In this document: positions 1 to 10,625 of the stretch, in pieces
How the letters are laid out: each line of letters opens with the position of its first letter
How positions within the stretch are numbered: the first letter of the stretch is position 1
NCBI RefSeq assembly: GCF_963675165.1
Contig: NC_087377.1
Coordinates: 17,030,518-17,094,517 of the forward strand
Direction of reading: 5' to 3'
DNA length: 64,000 bases
Source: Halichondria panicea
Lineage: Eukaryota; Porifera; Demospongiae; Suberitida; Halichondriidae
The notes under the pieces: generated by a model
The model's database searches: none
Seen by the model: only the letters and a program-made list of their open reading frames with translations
What the model was told of the DNA's origin: nothing
Translations under genes and position numbers: made by a program

Positions 1-1090
1 CCAACATTAACGAGCAACAGGTTAATTAATCTCACCGTTATTTGCCACGTAACAGCGAGTTTTTAAATGTTAGCAGCAGTGGGATACAGCCATTATTACT
101 GTGGCTGTGGACCAGGGTGTACTTCTGGTCCATTTGCAGAGAGATTGCTGAAACGAAAGAGCCGGAAATTGAATTGGACTCAGACAGTGAAGACCAGTGA
201 CAGTGACAAGGAGAATATAGAGACAAAAGTCATCAATGGCCTGGAGTAAAAGACGAATTGATAGATATGCAAACATGACTGAACATTTAACCATAGATAG
301 TGTTTTAACTATGCTCTTTGTATTGTTTACACACTATTTATGATATATTCACATGTAGTGCCATCTACAAAAGTCAACTGACAAATTGTTGCAAAGAGAA
401 TACACTTACAAAACTCTGCATACACTTAGCTTAATAACATTGGAACAGACTTATATAGTTAGAAGTTGTGTCCCACCCGTAACAGACTAGCTACTCCATG
501 TAAAAGCCCAAAATCATGTTTACAGGAATGGCAATTTTGGCTACATTACTCAACAAAACTTGCTTCAACTTGAAGTATACGCCTAATTTCAAACATATAC
601 TACAAAACCAACTTCTGTACTTACCTTCTGAGCTTTGAACAGCTTCTAACAGTGGTCTGGGTCTATGCTACACAGCTCTAACTACAGGCAGCTACTCACA
701 CAATGGCACCAGCTATTTGCTTCCGGACACTCCCACTTCCTGGAAAATAAACTTCTCGCATTTATTCCAGTTGCTGTTCGACTGCTAGTACCTAGCTAGC
801 TATGAGATGTTCATCTAGCCTTGTTTTTGAAGCTTGATCTTGGCATCTTCAAACATACTATACTATCTACGAGGGGTCCGACACTCTGTGAAATCTTGTA
901 CACCTACTTTTGAAATCTTTTGAAATCTCATAAAATCTCATGAAATCCCGAAATCTTGAAATCTCTGAAATCCCACCTTTGACCTCATTTTCCGTAATCT
1001 TATTGTAATCTCAGTGTCATGCTTGACTAGATGGGCGTGGCCTGCCTACAAAAAGGGGACGGGCACGCCCATCTATGCCTTCATGACCGA
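1..1090. other. Window start, no firm gene
   Basis: I see no supportable complete gene here. Around 130-205 (+) one frame reads as an acidic tail (REIAETKEPEIELDSDSEDQ, then stop) directly after an AG. It could be the last exon of a gene lying to the left, but an overlapping frame is open too, so the call is weak. At 890-980 there is a short run of AAATCT-like units. At about 1031-1075 the motif gggcgtggcc and its complement face each other; this motif recurs throughout the window. Confidence 0.3.
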
Positions 1091-1114
1091 GGTGCATGAC
1101 TAACTATAGCCTCG

Positions 1115-1201
1115 ATCCCAGGCCGATCCGTCTCTAATTGAACGCTAGGTCGCCTCGAGGAGGCGACCTAGCGTTCAATTAGAGACGGATCGGCCTGGGA
1201 T
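1115..1201. repeat. Perfect 42-bp foldback hairpin
   Basis: The left arm 1115-1156 is the exact reverse complement of 1160-1201, with a 3-nt loop (gag). The arm begins atcccaggccgatccg. A diverged third copy of the arm lies at about 1240-1285. Related cctcgattccaggccg sequences occur near 24175, 38168, 45230 and 60575, so this belongs to a dispersed family. The stem could extrude as a cruciform or fold as RNA; no coding capacity is seen. Confidence 0.9.
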
Positions 1202-1239
1202 GGAGCCTTGAGCTGAGAAGGAGGCTAGCCTTACAGTAG

Positions 1240-2036
1240 CCTTGACCCCAGGCCGATCTGTCTCCAATTGAACGCTAGGTCGCCTACTAGGCCTGGTATT
1301 GATTGTATTTGGGCGTGATCTGGGCGTGGTTTTTTAATACATTGACTTGTGGTACAACAAAAAATGAATCCTCCAACAGTGGTCTTCAACAACAGCCTCT
1401 GGGGCAGTATACAGCAGGAAATACTTCCCAGAAGACACTTCTTTGGCAGTGGCAACCAAATCTTTGTCAATTCCTTTATTGCTACTGAGGATGGCAGCAG
1501 AAACACCTCTATTGTTTAGACTCCTGATCTGGTCAATCGTGAGTCTCATGATGAGAGATACAAGGGAAGAGACAATTAACAAGAACAACACTTTTGTCAA
1601 CAGGAGGAGCCTTGGTCCTACCTAGCTTGTAGTCCATTAAAAAGGGTAGCAACTGATATAGCAGAGAGACTTGCCATACCCCGTTGGGAACCAGATAAAC
1701 ACGTCCTTTCCCTCAAACAGGAGCTTGAGAGCCTGGGCCTGTTCTGCCATGAGAGTGAGGCCATCTTGCTTCAAACAAGACAACGCGTTGCATGCCATAG
1801 CTAGCTAGCTATAAATTGAGAACATGACACGGAGCTAAATTACTGTAACTTTTACGGGAGTAAAATGCCTCTACGTACACCTTTAGTATTACAGAAAAAA
1901 AGCAGGAAACAAAATGTAAAGAATAATCTCTGCTTTTGTTTCCTGTTCCTGCCACGCCCAGATACAATCAATACCAGGCCGTATTTTTCAACTTCGTTCT
2001 ATTAAAAAAAAATCGGCCTGGGACCGAGGCTAGCCT
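1240..2036. mobile_element. TIR element carrying a RecQ fragment
   Basis: The stretch at about 1291-1330 (ggcctggtattgattgta, continuing into gggcgtgg) is matched in reverse complement at about 1951-1979. Both outer sides carry ccaggccgat-type sequence. The interior is mostly a minus-strand helicase fragment. This looks like a non-autonomous DNA element that picked up host sequence. The outer limits are uncertain because the same motif also forms the neighbouring hairpin. Confidence 0.55.
1334..1798 (-). pseudogene. RecQ-type DNA helicase N-terminal fragment
   Basis: Read on the minus strand from 1798, the translation runs through a helicase start that includes the Walker A-like stretch FPTGYGKSLCY (about 1690-1650), as in RecQ motif I. 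After a frameshift near 1640 the lower part continues with LTIDQIRSLNNRGVSAAIL and YLLYTAPEAV-like motifs (the sequence reads FLLYTAPEAV), which match RecQ motifs Ia and II. The DEAH box and everything downstream are missing, and there are several frame breaks, so no working helicase can come from this copy. It lies inside a TIR element, which suggests capture by a transposon. The family assignment is by recognised motifs only. Confidence 0.65.
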
Positions 2037-2717
2037 TACAGTAGAACCTCGATTATCCGGACACCTTGGTTCCAGAAGCAGGCCGGATAAGTGAATACGC
2101 CGGATAATCGAATAGATAAACCACGCCTTGATCCACCCACTTTATTGATAAACAGCAGTGCCGCATGGTTGTCTGCGCATGCGCAGAAGATAAGCAGGCA
2201 TCATGTCTCACGCTTACAATGAGAACCGGCTGGTATTCGACGGTAAAGCCAAGACTGACTGACTGAACTGAGAGAGATTCTGAGAGGCAATTCTGAGAGG
2301 TACTGAACTGAGAGAGATTGGGTGTGCTGTGAGAGGCTGTGAGACTGTGAGAGACTACTTACTGAATCGACCCTGAATTTTTATTTTGACTTTTTTTTAT
2401 TTTGACTTTTTTTATTTTGAGAGGTACTGTTATTATTGAACTGAGAGAGACTGGGTGTGCTGTGAGTGCTGAGAGAGCTGAGAGAGATTGTGATTGACTG
2501 TATACAGAGAGTGAGTTGAGTGGGTGAATCTAAAGAGGACGATTTTCCTTTCAAATTTTTATTTTATTTATTTTTATTTTATTTATTTTATTTATTATTT
2601 ATTTTATTTTGGCCACTCAAAAGAGTGAACAGCACTTACTATAGCAAAAAATTGACTGACTAACTGAAGGAGCTCATACTAATTCTGAAGCAACGTACTA
2701 GATTCTAGTGAAGTGAT

Positions 2718-5700
2718 ATGGTGAACTGCTGTAGGTGTAACAGAACTGGGCGATGTGGAAATTGTGCCTGTGTAAAGGCAAAAAAAAGTTGCCTAAATTG
2801 CCTCCCGAGCCGCCTAGGCTCTTGCCAGAATGCTGCACACCCTACTGGTATCACCCCTACTACCACCACTACTGCTCATGATCAAACACCAAGTACTACT
2901 CCGACAGATGAGTCTACCACCACTACCGCTCATGATCAAACACCAAGTACTACTCCGACAGATGAGGATCTAACTGCTCCAGATACCTCCGATTCGGAGC
3001 CTGAGCAAGACCCGACCCAACCCACCTCAACAGCAACTGACTCCCAAAATGTCAGTCAACATGAAGTAGAGCCACTACCTTGCTATACACCCATCTCAGA
3101 ACCAAATTTTGTGTGGGGATGTGAAGATAGCCAGAATTTCAAGGGTGATCTAAATAGAATTTATGATGAAGCTGTCCACTGGAGGAGAAACCTCTTCAAA
3201 GTACCATCAGGAAAACCAGGAAAATCCTTTGTCCGTGAGCTGACCCGCCTGTTTAGGGCTTATGCAGAGGGCTCAGCACTTGAAGGTGTTGCTTTGAAAG
3301 CTGCAATGACTATGCCAGCATTACTGCTCCAGAAACCCAGCTCAAAGTCTAAAGCGAAAGAACATGCCTCACACCTTGAACGTCGACTAAAACTCTGGTC
3401 TGAAGGACAGCTTGTCAACTTGCTATATGAGGGTAGATCTATTCAAAAACAGCTCCACAGAAACCAGCCCCCTCAGCAAAACCAAGACCAAGAAGATAGA
3501 ATGGCAAAAAAGTTTGTCAAGCTAATGAGTGAGGGCAAAGTACGTGCAGCGATGAGGCTTATCACAAACACAGGCAGCACAGGCTTACTCAATCTGGAAA
3601 ATCCAGCAAGCCCGAATGACCCTAACAGCACAAAGACAGTTCGAGATGTACTTGTGGAAAAACACCCACAAAAACAGCCCCCCAAGATCACCTCTATCAC
3701 GGAACAAGACTACACTGTAGAAGACCCACACCCGATTGTTTTTGAGGAAATAAACGGCCCTTTGATTCGGGACACTGTTCTGAGAATGGACGGTGCAGCA
3801 GGACCCTCGGGCCTTGATGCTGCTTCGTGGAAACGGCTGTGTACCTCTTTTAAAGGTGCATCAAACGACCTATGTGAAGCACTGGCGGCCACAGCCAGAA
3901 GAATCTGTACTACTTTAGTAGACCCATCCGGTTTGACTGCTTTTGTTGCATGTCGCCTCATTGCTCTAGACAAATGCCCGGGTGTGAGGCCAATTGGCAT
4001 TGGGGAAGTCTCTAAAAGAATCATCAACAGAGCCATAGCAAGAGTGCTAAATGAGGACATCCAGCAAGCTGCCGGACCCCTGCAGGTGTGTGCTGGCCAT
4101 CGCTCGGGCTGTGAAGCAGCAGTCCATGCGATGAGGCAGGTCCTTGAAGACTCAGAAACTGAAGCCATCCTTATGGTGGATGCGACAAATGCTTTCAACT
4201 CCCTCAACAGACAAACTGCCCTCAGAAATATTCATAAACTCTGCCCGCCACTATCCAAAGTCCTTATCAATACCTACAGAGAAGATATTAATTTGTTTAT
4301 TGGTGGAGAAACATTACTATCACAAGAGGGCACGACCCAAGGAGACCCACTGGCAATGGCAATGTACGCCATAGCCACCAACCCTATTATCAATAAGCTA
4401 AGTAAGGAACACACCAAACAAGTATGGTTTGCAGATGATGCCTCAGCATCTGGTGACCTCCACAGCCTAAGAAAATGGTGGGATACTCTTAACAACATCG
4501 GCCCAGACTATGGATATTATCCAAATGCATCCAAAACGTGGCTTGTGGTGAAAAATGGATGCCAAATTAAAGCAAATGAAATGTTTGGAAACACGGAAGT
4601 CGGTATATCTGAGGGAGGCCAGAGATACCTAGGCTCAGCAATCGGAAAGCAGTCCTTCCTGGATACTTACGTCCAACAGAAGGTTGACACCTGGGTAGAA
4701 GAACTGAAAAGCCTCTCTTCAATAGCCACCACCCAACCTCACAGTGCTTTCGCTGCTTTCACACATGGTTTCGCTAGTAAATGGACATATTTGGCTCGAA
4801 CCACCCCAGGCATTGCTAACCTCCTTAAGCCACTAGAAGAAACAATAAGGACAGTCTTTTTGCCAAAATTGACTGGACAGAATGCCTTTGGTGATCTGGA
4901 AAGACAGATAATGGCACTCCCAGCCCGCCATGGGGGACTTGGTATAGCAAACCCGTGTGAAACAAGCCCTGGTCAGTTCACGATGAGCATGTCAATCTCA
5001 GCACCACTAGTCAGCCTGATACTTGACCAATCCGATATATATGAACCTACAATGAAGCAAGAGCAAGCCAGACTGAGGAACAATGCCAAAAAATTCCGCC
5101 GACAGATGGAAGCCAGGACAGCAAGTGAGCTAAATGAAGAACTACCAAACAATTTGAAAAAAATGGTTGGAATATGGTCAGAGAAAGGTACCTCAAGCTG
5201 GATAACAGCGCTGCCTATTGCAGAGCATGGTTTCATGCTACACAAGGGAGCCTTCAGAGATGCTCTTTGCCTCAGGTACGGCTGGCGGCCTCAGAACCTA
5301 CCCTCTCACTGTGTCTGTGGACTTCACTTCACAGTAGAGCATGCACTCAGCTGCTCTAGGGGAGGATTTCCAACAATAAGACATAATGAAATACGCAACA
5401 TCACAGCAAATCTTATGAGCGAAGTATGTCCAGATGTGGGTATTGAACCAACCTTACAGCCTGTGACGGAAGAGCAGTTCCAACTTAGGACAACCAACCG
5501 GGAGGATGGGGCTCGCCTTGATGTTGTGGCCCAGAGCTTCTGGAGCAACGATAGACAGAGTGCATTTTTTGATGTCAGGGTCTTCAACCCGTACGCACCT
5601 ACCTATCGCCGCTCCACCATGGCCCAGAGCTACAGAAGAAACGAGATGGAGAAGAAGAGAGCATATGAACAGCGTGTAAGAGAAGTCGAACATGGATCGT

Positions 5701-5978
5701 TTACGCCTTTGGTTTTCTCTGCTGCTGGAGGTATGGGTCCGGCTGCAGATATTGTCTACAAGAAACTAGCTTCAATGCTGGCAGAGAAACAGGACAAAAC
5801 ATACAGCACAACTCTGAATTGGATGAGATGTAGGCTAAATTTCTCCCTCACTTTAAGATCAGAGATTATGTGCATCAGAGGCTCTAGGAAGTCATTCACC
5901 ACCACCACACCATGGAAGGCCTTAGACACTGGCACTATTGACCTAGCAACTCAAGAAGGCCGGGTGCTATCGGTCTGA
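2718..5978 (+). CDS. Non-LTR reverse transcriptase, Cys-rich N-terminus
   Basis: A single 1086-residue ORF without introns. Residues 4-36 form a Cys-rich cluster (CCRCNRTGRCGNCAC and following). A Thr/Pro-rich stretch with a duplicated AHDQTPSTTPTDE unit follows (about 50-85). The RT core shows motif A (LMVDATNAFNSLNR, near 486), QGDPL (near 541), the catalytic FADD (near 571) and YLGSAIG. The C-terminal part has a CxC/H/C zinc-knuckle-like motif (CVCG, EHALSC; near 866), then RHNEIR, ARLDVV (near 932) and FFDVRVFNP (near 951). These fit a PD-(D/E)XK restriction-like endonuclease as in R2-type elements. No apurinic endonuclease domain is seen. The role is presumably target-primed insertion. 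The ORF is uninterrupted, so this is a young or active copy. The nuclease call is an inference from motifs. Confidence 0.85.
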   Translation: MVNCCRCNRTGRCGNCACVKAKKSCLNCLPSRLGSCQNAAHPTGITPTTTTTAHDQTPSTTPTDESTTTTAHDQTPSTTPTDEDLTAPDTSDSEPEQDPTQPTSTATDSQNVSQHEVEPLPCYTPISEPNFVWGCEDSQNFKGDLNRIYDEAVHWRRNLFKVPSGKPGKSFVRELTRLFRAYAEGSALEGVALKAAMTMPALLLQKPSSKSKAKEHASHLERRLKLWSEGQLVNLLYEGRSIQKQLHRNQPPQQNQDQEDRMAKKFVKLMSEGKVRAAMRLITNTGSTGLLNLENPASPNDPNSTKTVRDVLVEKHPQKQPPKITSITEQDYTVEDPHPIVFEEINGPLIRDTVLRMDGAAGPSGLDAASWKRLCTSFKGASNDLCEALAATARRICTTLVDPSGLTAFVACRLIALDKCPGVRPIGIGEVSKRIINRAIARVLNEDIQQAAGPLQVCAGHRSGCEAAVHAMRQVLEDSETEAILMVDATNAFNSLNRQTALRNIHKLCPPLSKVLINTYREDINLFIGGETLLSQEGTTQGDPLAMAMYAIATNPIINKLSKEHTKQVWFADDASASGDLHSLRKWWDTLNNIGPDYGYYPNASKTWLVVKNGCQIKANEMFGNTEVGISEGGQRYLGSAIGKQSFLDTYVQQKVDTWVEELKSLSSIATTQPHSAFAAFTHGFASKWTYLARTTPGIANLLKPLEETIRTVFLPKLTGQNAFGDLERQIMALPARHGGLGIANPCETSPGQFTMSMSISAPLVSLILDQSDIYEPTMKQEQARLRNNAKKFRRQMEARTASELNEELPNNLKKMVGIWSEKGTSSWITALPIAEHGFMLHKGAFRDALCLRYGWRPQNLPSHCVCGLHFTVEHALSCSRGGFPTIRHNEIRNITANLMSEVCPDVGIEPTLQPVTEEQFQLRTTNREDGARLDVVAQSFWSNDRQSAFFDVRVFNPYAPTYRRSTMAQSYRRNEMEKKRAYEQRVREVEHGSFTPLVFSAAGGMGPAADIVYKKLASMLAEKQDKTYSTTLNWMRCRLNFSLTLRSEIMCIRGSRKSFTTTTPWKALDTGTIDLATQEGRVLSV

Positions 5979-6112
5979 AACATGTGTTTTCACCCAGGAA
6001 CTTTATAAAAATTAATTATGTCACATGTTTTTGTTGTTTTTTCTTGGTTTGTTTTTTTGTTTTGTCTTTTGTCTTTTATCTTCTCACTTGCAATAAGTAT
6101 TATAATTAGAAG

Positions 6113-6134
6113 AAAAAAAAAAAAAAAAAAAAAA
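6113..6134 (+). other. Poly(A) run after the RT ORF
   Basis: A run of 22 A lies 135 bases after the RT stop codon, followed by gtatccatgg. It is consistent with the 3' tail of a retrotransposed element. The remaining 105 bases up to the right TIR would then belong to the host MITE. Confidence 0.6.
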
Positions 6135-6454
6135 GTATCCATGGTAACAGCTGCAACGCACATGCGCGTTTGAGAGACACGCCCATTTTCTGATCTGATA
6201 ACAAGAAAACTGCCAAGCGGGATAATCGAGGTTCTACTGTACTTCAAAACGTGATTTGCTGATTCAAATATCCATACAGAAAAGGGGGCGTATATCTCGG
6301 TACATGTATTGTTTTTCTACTTGCTGTGATCTGAATAAAGTCTCTGGATTTAATCAGTGAGTAGTGCAGACAGCACTGATTTAGTGATTACAATGTACAT
6401 GATTTAGATGCAGTTTTTGGCTCTATACATTCGTACTTATCTTTTACAGAGAAG

Positions 6455-9175
6455 ATGTCTGACTATCTCACAATAGCAGATCTAAAGAGATTGTACCTCG
6501 TCACGTTTGATGCTCGAATTAAGTGGCGAAACATCTTGCTTATTCTTGACATACCCTCTGATACCATCGACAGCATTGGGAGAGATTGCTGGGAAGATGT
6601 TGTCAAAGCTTTGTCAAGTCCTATCGTGGGTGAAGTTCACATAGCCAAGACCATCGAGAAAGATCATCCTAGTGCAAGCAATCCTAAATTACAGGGTAAG
6701 TACCAATGGCACATTATTACATGATTAGACATTTCAACCCTCATGCACACAATATTCTACAGTTGACCAAAACCGCCAGAAGATCAACGATGATTTGACT
6801 GTTTTCCTAGACGAACCTCTCGGTAAAGGTGCATTTGGAGCAGTCTTCAAAGGCAGTTACAGGGGCGAGATATGTGCAGTCAAAGTGCTGCTTCACGATG
6901 CTATGGAGATGCAGGCAAGTATTCCAGTCGGCAAAAACGAAGAAGCTAGCGATGCAATTGATCGTGAAAGTGATTTTCTCAAGTCATTCCAGCACCCAAA
7001 CGTTGTTCAGTTTTTGTCGACTGCCAAGCACCCCAAATCAGGAAGTACAATCCTTGTTGTTGAGCTGATGAATTGCAGTCTGAGATCCTATTTTTCTAGC
7101 CTTGATGAAGAGTCCCTCACTAGCGAATGTGAAATTAGCCTTTCCAAAGACATAGCTTGTGGTATGGCCTACATTCACAGCAAGCAGATTATCCATCGTG
7201 ACCTCTGTGGTGATAACGTCTTACTGAAGCTTGCACGACCAGTGCCTGTCGCAAAGATATCCGACTTTGGCATGTCACGGCTATACGATCCCTCAGAGCT
7301 TAGCCACACCCTCACAGCCATTGGTCACCGTATGGGGTATCTACCTCCTGAGGCTATTCGATTGGACAAGGATAATTACGATAATAGCTTGGATGTGTTC
7401 TCTCTTGGGGCGATTATGATGCAGATTGTTTGCAAGCTGAAGACGATCAAATCTGTGGAAGATCGATCATTCCATGTTGCCCAGATCCCTCACACACACA
7501 GGTTGAGGAAGCTTATCGACAGTTGTTTGCAAGAAAACATGAGGAGGAGACCATCTGCCAGGGACATCTGTGAGTCAGTGTGTTTTACGTTTTCCTAACC
7601 CTAACGAAAAAATCATAATGTTGGTATCGATTTTCTTTTACTTTAGATGCTGACCTGACAAGAGGCTCAGACCCAGTGGAGGCAACAAAGAGGGAGGCAA
7701 AGGACCCTCAACTAGTCAAGAAGGTGCGTACATGTAGTGTGATAATGAGATTCCCACAGCAACAATAGTATTGTACCTTAACATGCATGGATGCTGTCTC
7801 ATGTGTTAAGCCGTAACTACACATCCGTTTGAGTGTGCCTATAATTATGTACTTCCTTTAGCAGAAATTGTTGCTTGTTCTCGTTCTGTTGTAGAATTTC
7901 CACTAATGATATTCACGTCTGTGTTTTAATTCAAAGATTTCCACCAACGTTCCTCTGTACAGGCACACAGTGAACAGATTAGGCACAAAGATCCTGAGCT
8001 GGTCAGGAGAGGCGTCATCATTCAACAGCAGAGACAGGTGAGACAAAATGCACCATTATATTATTGCAGAGCTTAAGTAGAAGCTTTGATCTCTTATAAT
8101 CGTACTGTACATTCTATTAGACTGGTGGGCTTGGCCTCTTAAGCTAATGAGAGAAAGTGATTTAGTGTGCATGCAATTAATGCTACAAGTAACACTTGCT
8201 TGTTAGTAGACACTATCCTAATTACACTCATTCATTATTCAGGGTCCCCCTCCCAGAGAGTTGAGACCTCCACTCACTCTGGAATGGAGAAAAGGAAAAG
8301 ACATGCCAATCAAGATGGGCTACTCGGTACAGAGTGTTGTTATCGGTGACACGGTGTATGTTGGTGGAGGTGATGCAGGCGATGATCGTAATAGCTGTAC
8401 AGTGATGAAGCTCGAGCAAGATCAATGGACCGAACTACCAGAGTACATTGCCTACTGGTTCGCTATGACATCACTCGCTAATCGACTAGTGCTGGTGGGA
8501 GGAGGAATTGATCCAAAAAACAAGAAACGCACCGATGAGCTTGCAGTGTTTGAGTCAGGGGAATGGATTCACCCGTACCCACCTATGAACATTGCTCGTT
8601 CTTCCTCAACAGCTGTCTCCTTCAACAACCACATCATTGTAGCTGGTGGGCGTGATGATGAAGGACATGCCCTCTCCTCTGTGGAGGTGTTGGATGTGGC
8701 ATCAAGAAGATGGTGCATTGCTCAGTCACTACCTAACCCACGATCAGAACTGAAATCAACTCTCATAGGAAACACCCTCTACCTAATGGGAGGGTACGAT
8801 CACAATGGGAGTGCAACCACAACAGTGCATCACGTCGACCTCGATGAACTAATTGCAAAAGCCCCTTCCCACCAGGACACATCCACTCTCTGGCAGACCT
8901 TACAGGAAGTACCACTCGTGTGGTCAGCTCCTCTCAGTATTGGGAAGTCACTATTAGCCGTTGGTGGAGCGGACGACAGAGCCAACCTAAGTTCATTGAT
9001 CCACCTCTACCAGCCTGACACCAGGAGGTGGGTGAAAGTGGGAGACCTGCCTACTGCACGATATTGCTGCACATGCTCAGTACTTCCTAGTGGAGAGGTC
9101 ATTGTAGCCGGAGGACAGACAAATTCACATACTAATGTTATTACTCAAACCGTGGATTTCTTCTCTATAAAATAA
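6455..9175 (+). CDS. Kinase gene A: death-like domain, kinase, kelch
   Basis: Five exons join in phase: 6455-6695, 6763-7569, 7647-7723, 7963-8037 and 8243-9175 (710 aa). Residues 1-75 are a death-like domain (MSDYLTIADLKRLYLVTFDA). Compared with genes C-E it has lost 22 residues between SIGRD and WED, so this fold is probably damaged. Residues 95-350 are a TKL-type kinase with GKGAFG (101-106), Lys121, HRDLCGDN (225-232), DFG (248-250) and LPPEA (275). All catalytic residues are present. A short linker leads to a kelch region (401-710) with six GG-ending strands (VYVGGG, VLVGGG, IIVAGG, LYLMGG, LLAVGG, VIVAGG). A kelch propeller normally binds partner proteins; a role in IRAK/Pelle-like innate signalling is inferred. 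The start is fixed by comparison with the paralogues. An RT-bearing element ends 215 bp upstream, where the paralogues have the E-box spacer. Confidence 0.85.
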
Positions 9176-9786
9176 TGATTAGTTAGTGTTTCTCTTTGTA
9201 GTGTTAATGATCTTGATATTTTTTATCTGTGAGAAAGCTTTTCTATTTGTTAAGTTGCAACAGAATTTCATCGTAGTTAATATGAAGTGGCATGTAGACA
9301 TGCAGACAAAACGGTTTACAAACTGTTGATTTCTTCTCTATAAGTGCTAATTAGTTAATTATTTTGTTAATTGCTTCTCTTTATATTTGTGCGATGAGTT
9401 TATAACGATATTGATATTCTTTTATCATGTTGAGAAATTAAGTTGCAACAGAATTTTATCGCATATATTATTATGATGACATGAAGTGGTACATACATAA
9501 TTACATTGGCAGAAAATAGTACAAAAACAGACAAAATAATATTTAACAGTCTTATAACAAGTTCAGGTTCATAACAAGTTCAGGTCCTTAGTTGAGGTCT
9601 TGTAAGAAGTGTACAATAGTATGTATGATCTGGCTAAGCAAGTAACGTGAGTAATAAAATAAAACTAGACTATAGGCTGAAACTTTTGAGAAAAGAGTTT
9701 TAGTAGAATCATAGACACGTACTTTATTGCACTATATAATTATACTTCCAGTGAAACAGTAAAACAGTAGCTGTACTCTATAATTT
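9176..9786. other. Downstream relics of kelch tail and gene Z
   Basis: At about 9312-9430 a second copy of the kelch gene's end and 3' UTR follows the real stop (cttctctataagtgctaatt, as at 41735-41800). At about 9553-9600 there is a decayed, partly duplicated end of gene Z (ataacaagttcaggt appears twice). This shows that gene A was once followed by the same convergent block that follows gene C. No intact gene is seen. Confidence 0.6.
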
Positions 9787-10508
9787 TTAGATCCCACTTG
9801 AGTGTATTTAGCAGGGAACTATGAGCTATAGTACCGGTACTACAGATTGCTCTGGGCTACAAACTACAATATTGTACATTGTATTGTGATTTACAAGAAG
9901 ATACACATGTAATAACATAAAAATTATTGTAGCTAGCTAGATGCTTTGTCTAGTAATATAATAACAGAACTAGAATGAAAGAGAGAAGCTCTAGTTTCTT
10001 TTTTTGGCTTTGTTCGAAAGCAGTAGGAGACGCTCGTTTTTTGGGCATTGTGCTGTGCTTTTTTGCTGCAAGGCTGCATGGGGGAGGAGCTGGATGTATG
10101 GAAGTGCTGGGATTCCAGCTTTGGCTTCTTCCTAAAGTTCCTTTCGCTTTGTTTAAGAGTAGTATAGGAGCCGCTTGTTTGCTGCAAATTATAGCTTATA
10201 GGTGTCTTCCTTTCGCTTTGTGAGAGCCGCTCGTTTCTTGGGAAGTGTGCTGGGCTTGTTTGCAGCTGGATGTTTCCTTTTTGTGGGTGGAGCTATATAT
10301 AGGACTATAATTTTGTCCATCAAACTGAGATGGAGGAACAGGGTTGACTTGAATAGAGACCACAGATTTAGTAGAGACACAGAGATGCCAACTCTTCAGA
10401 TATTAGTTTTCAAAAAAATAATGATGCAGTTGCTAGGAAGGCTGTTTATATAGGTTGACTGTTGCTAAGCTAGTGCATTTCTAGTAGCCAATAGGTTTTG
10501 GGATCTAA
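9787..10508 (+). repeat. 0.72 kb TIR repeat, copy X1
   Basis: It begins ttagatcccacttg and ends tgggatctaa, and the start is followed by a tttagcagggaactatgag block. A second copy with the same ends lies inverted at 27954-28674. The short ORFs inside are not protein-like. The sequence just outside the right end (aaatcagttag, then the gtatctatgg palindrome) is also shared with the other copy, so the mobile unit may extend to about 10625. Confidence 0.6.
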
Positions 10509-10526
10509 ATCAGTTAGAATTAACAT

Positions 10527-10625
10527 GTGCATTCGGTATCTATGGTTATAGTGTCCCTCATCCCTCGGGCTAAAGTTTTGGGACACTATAACACATAGAT
10601 ACCTCATGCCCATGTTCTAACTATA
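10527..10625. repeat. Interrupted palindrome
   Basis: The arms ggtatctatggttatagtgt and its partner acactataacacatagatacc surround a short ccctcgggct-rich loop. The same palindrome is at about 27850-27950 in opposite orientation. It lies next to the X1/X2 repeat and may be its structured end. Confidence 0.6.

Larger units (their letters stand above)
2039..6239. mobile_element. 4.2 kb unit with pogo-like TIRs enclosing an RT gene
   Basis: The left end begins cagtagaacctcgattatcc and the right end is its near-exact reverse complement, with TA on both outer sides (2037-2038 and 6240-6241). CAGT ends with a TA target duplication are typical of Tc1/mariner/pogo elements. No transposase ORF is present. 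Inside is one long reverse transcriptase ORF followed by an A-run at 6113-6134, the hallmark of a non-LTR insertion. Two readings are possible: a retroelement inserted into a pogo-type MITE, or a composite that now moves as one unit. The element ends about 215 bp before the start codon of kinase gene A. Confidence 0.75.

Noticed and set aside
3473-5693. Several minus-strand ORFs of 70-165 codons
   Set aside because: They are shadows of the RT gene; none is protein-like.
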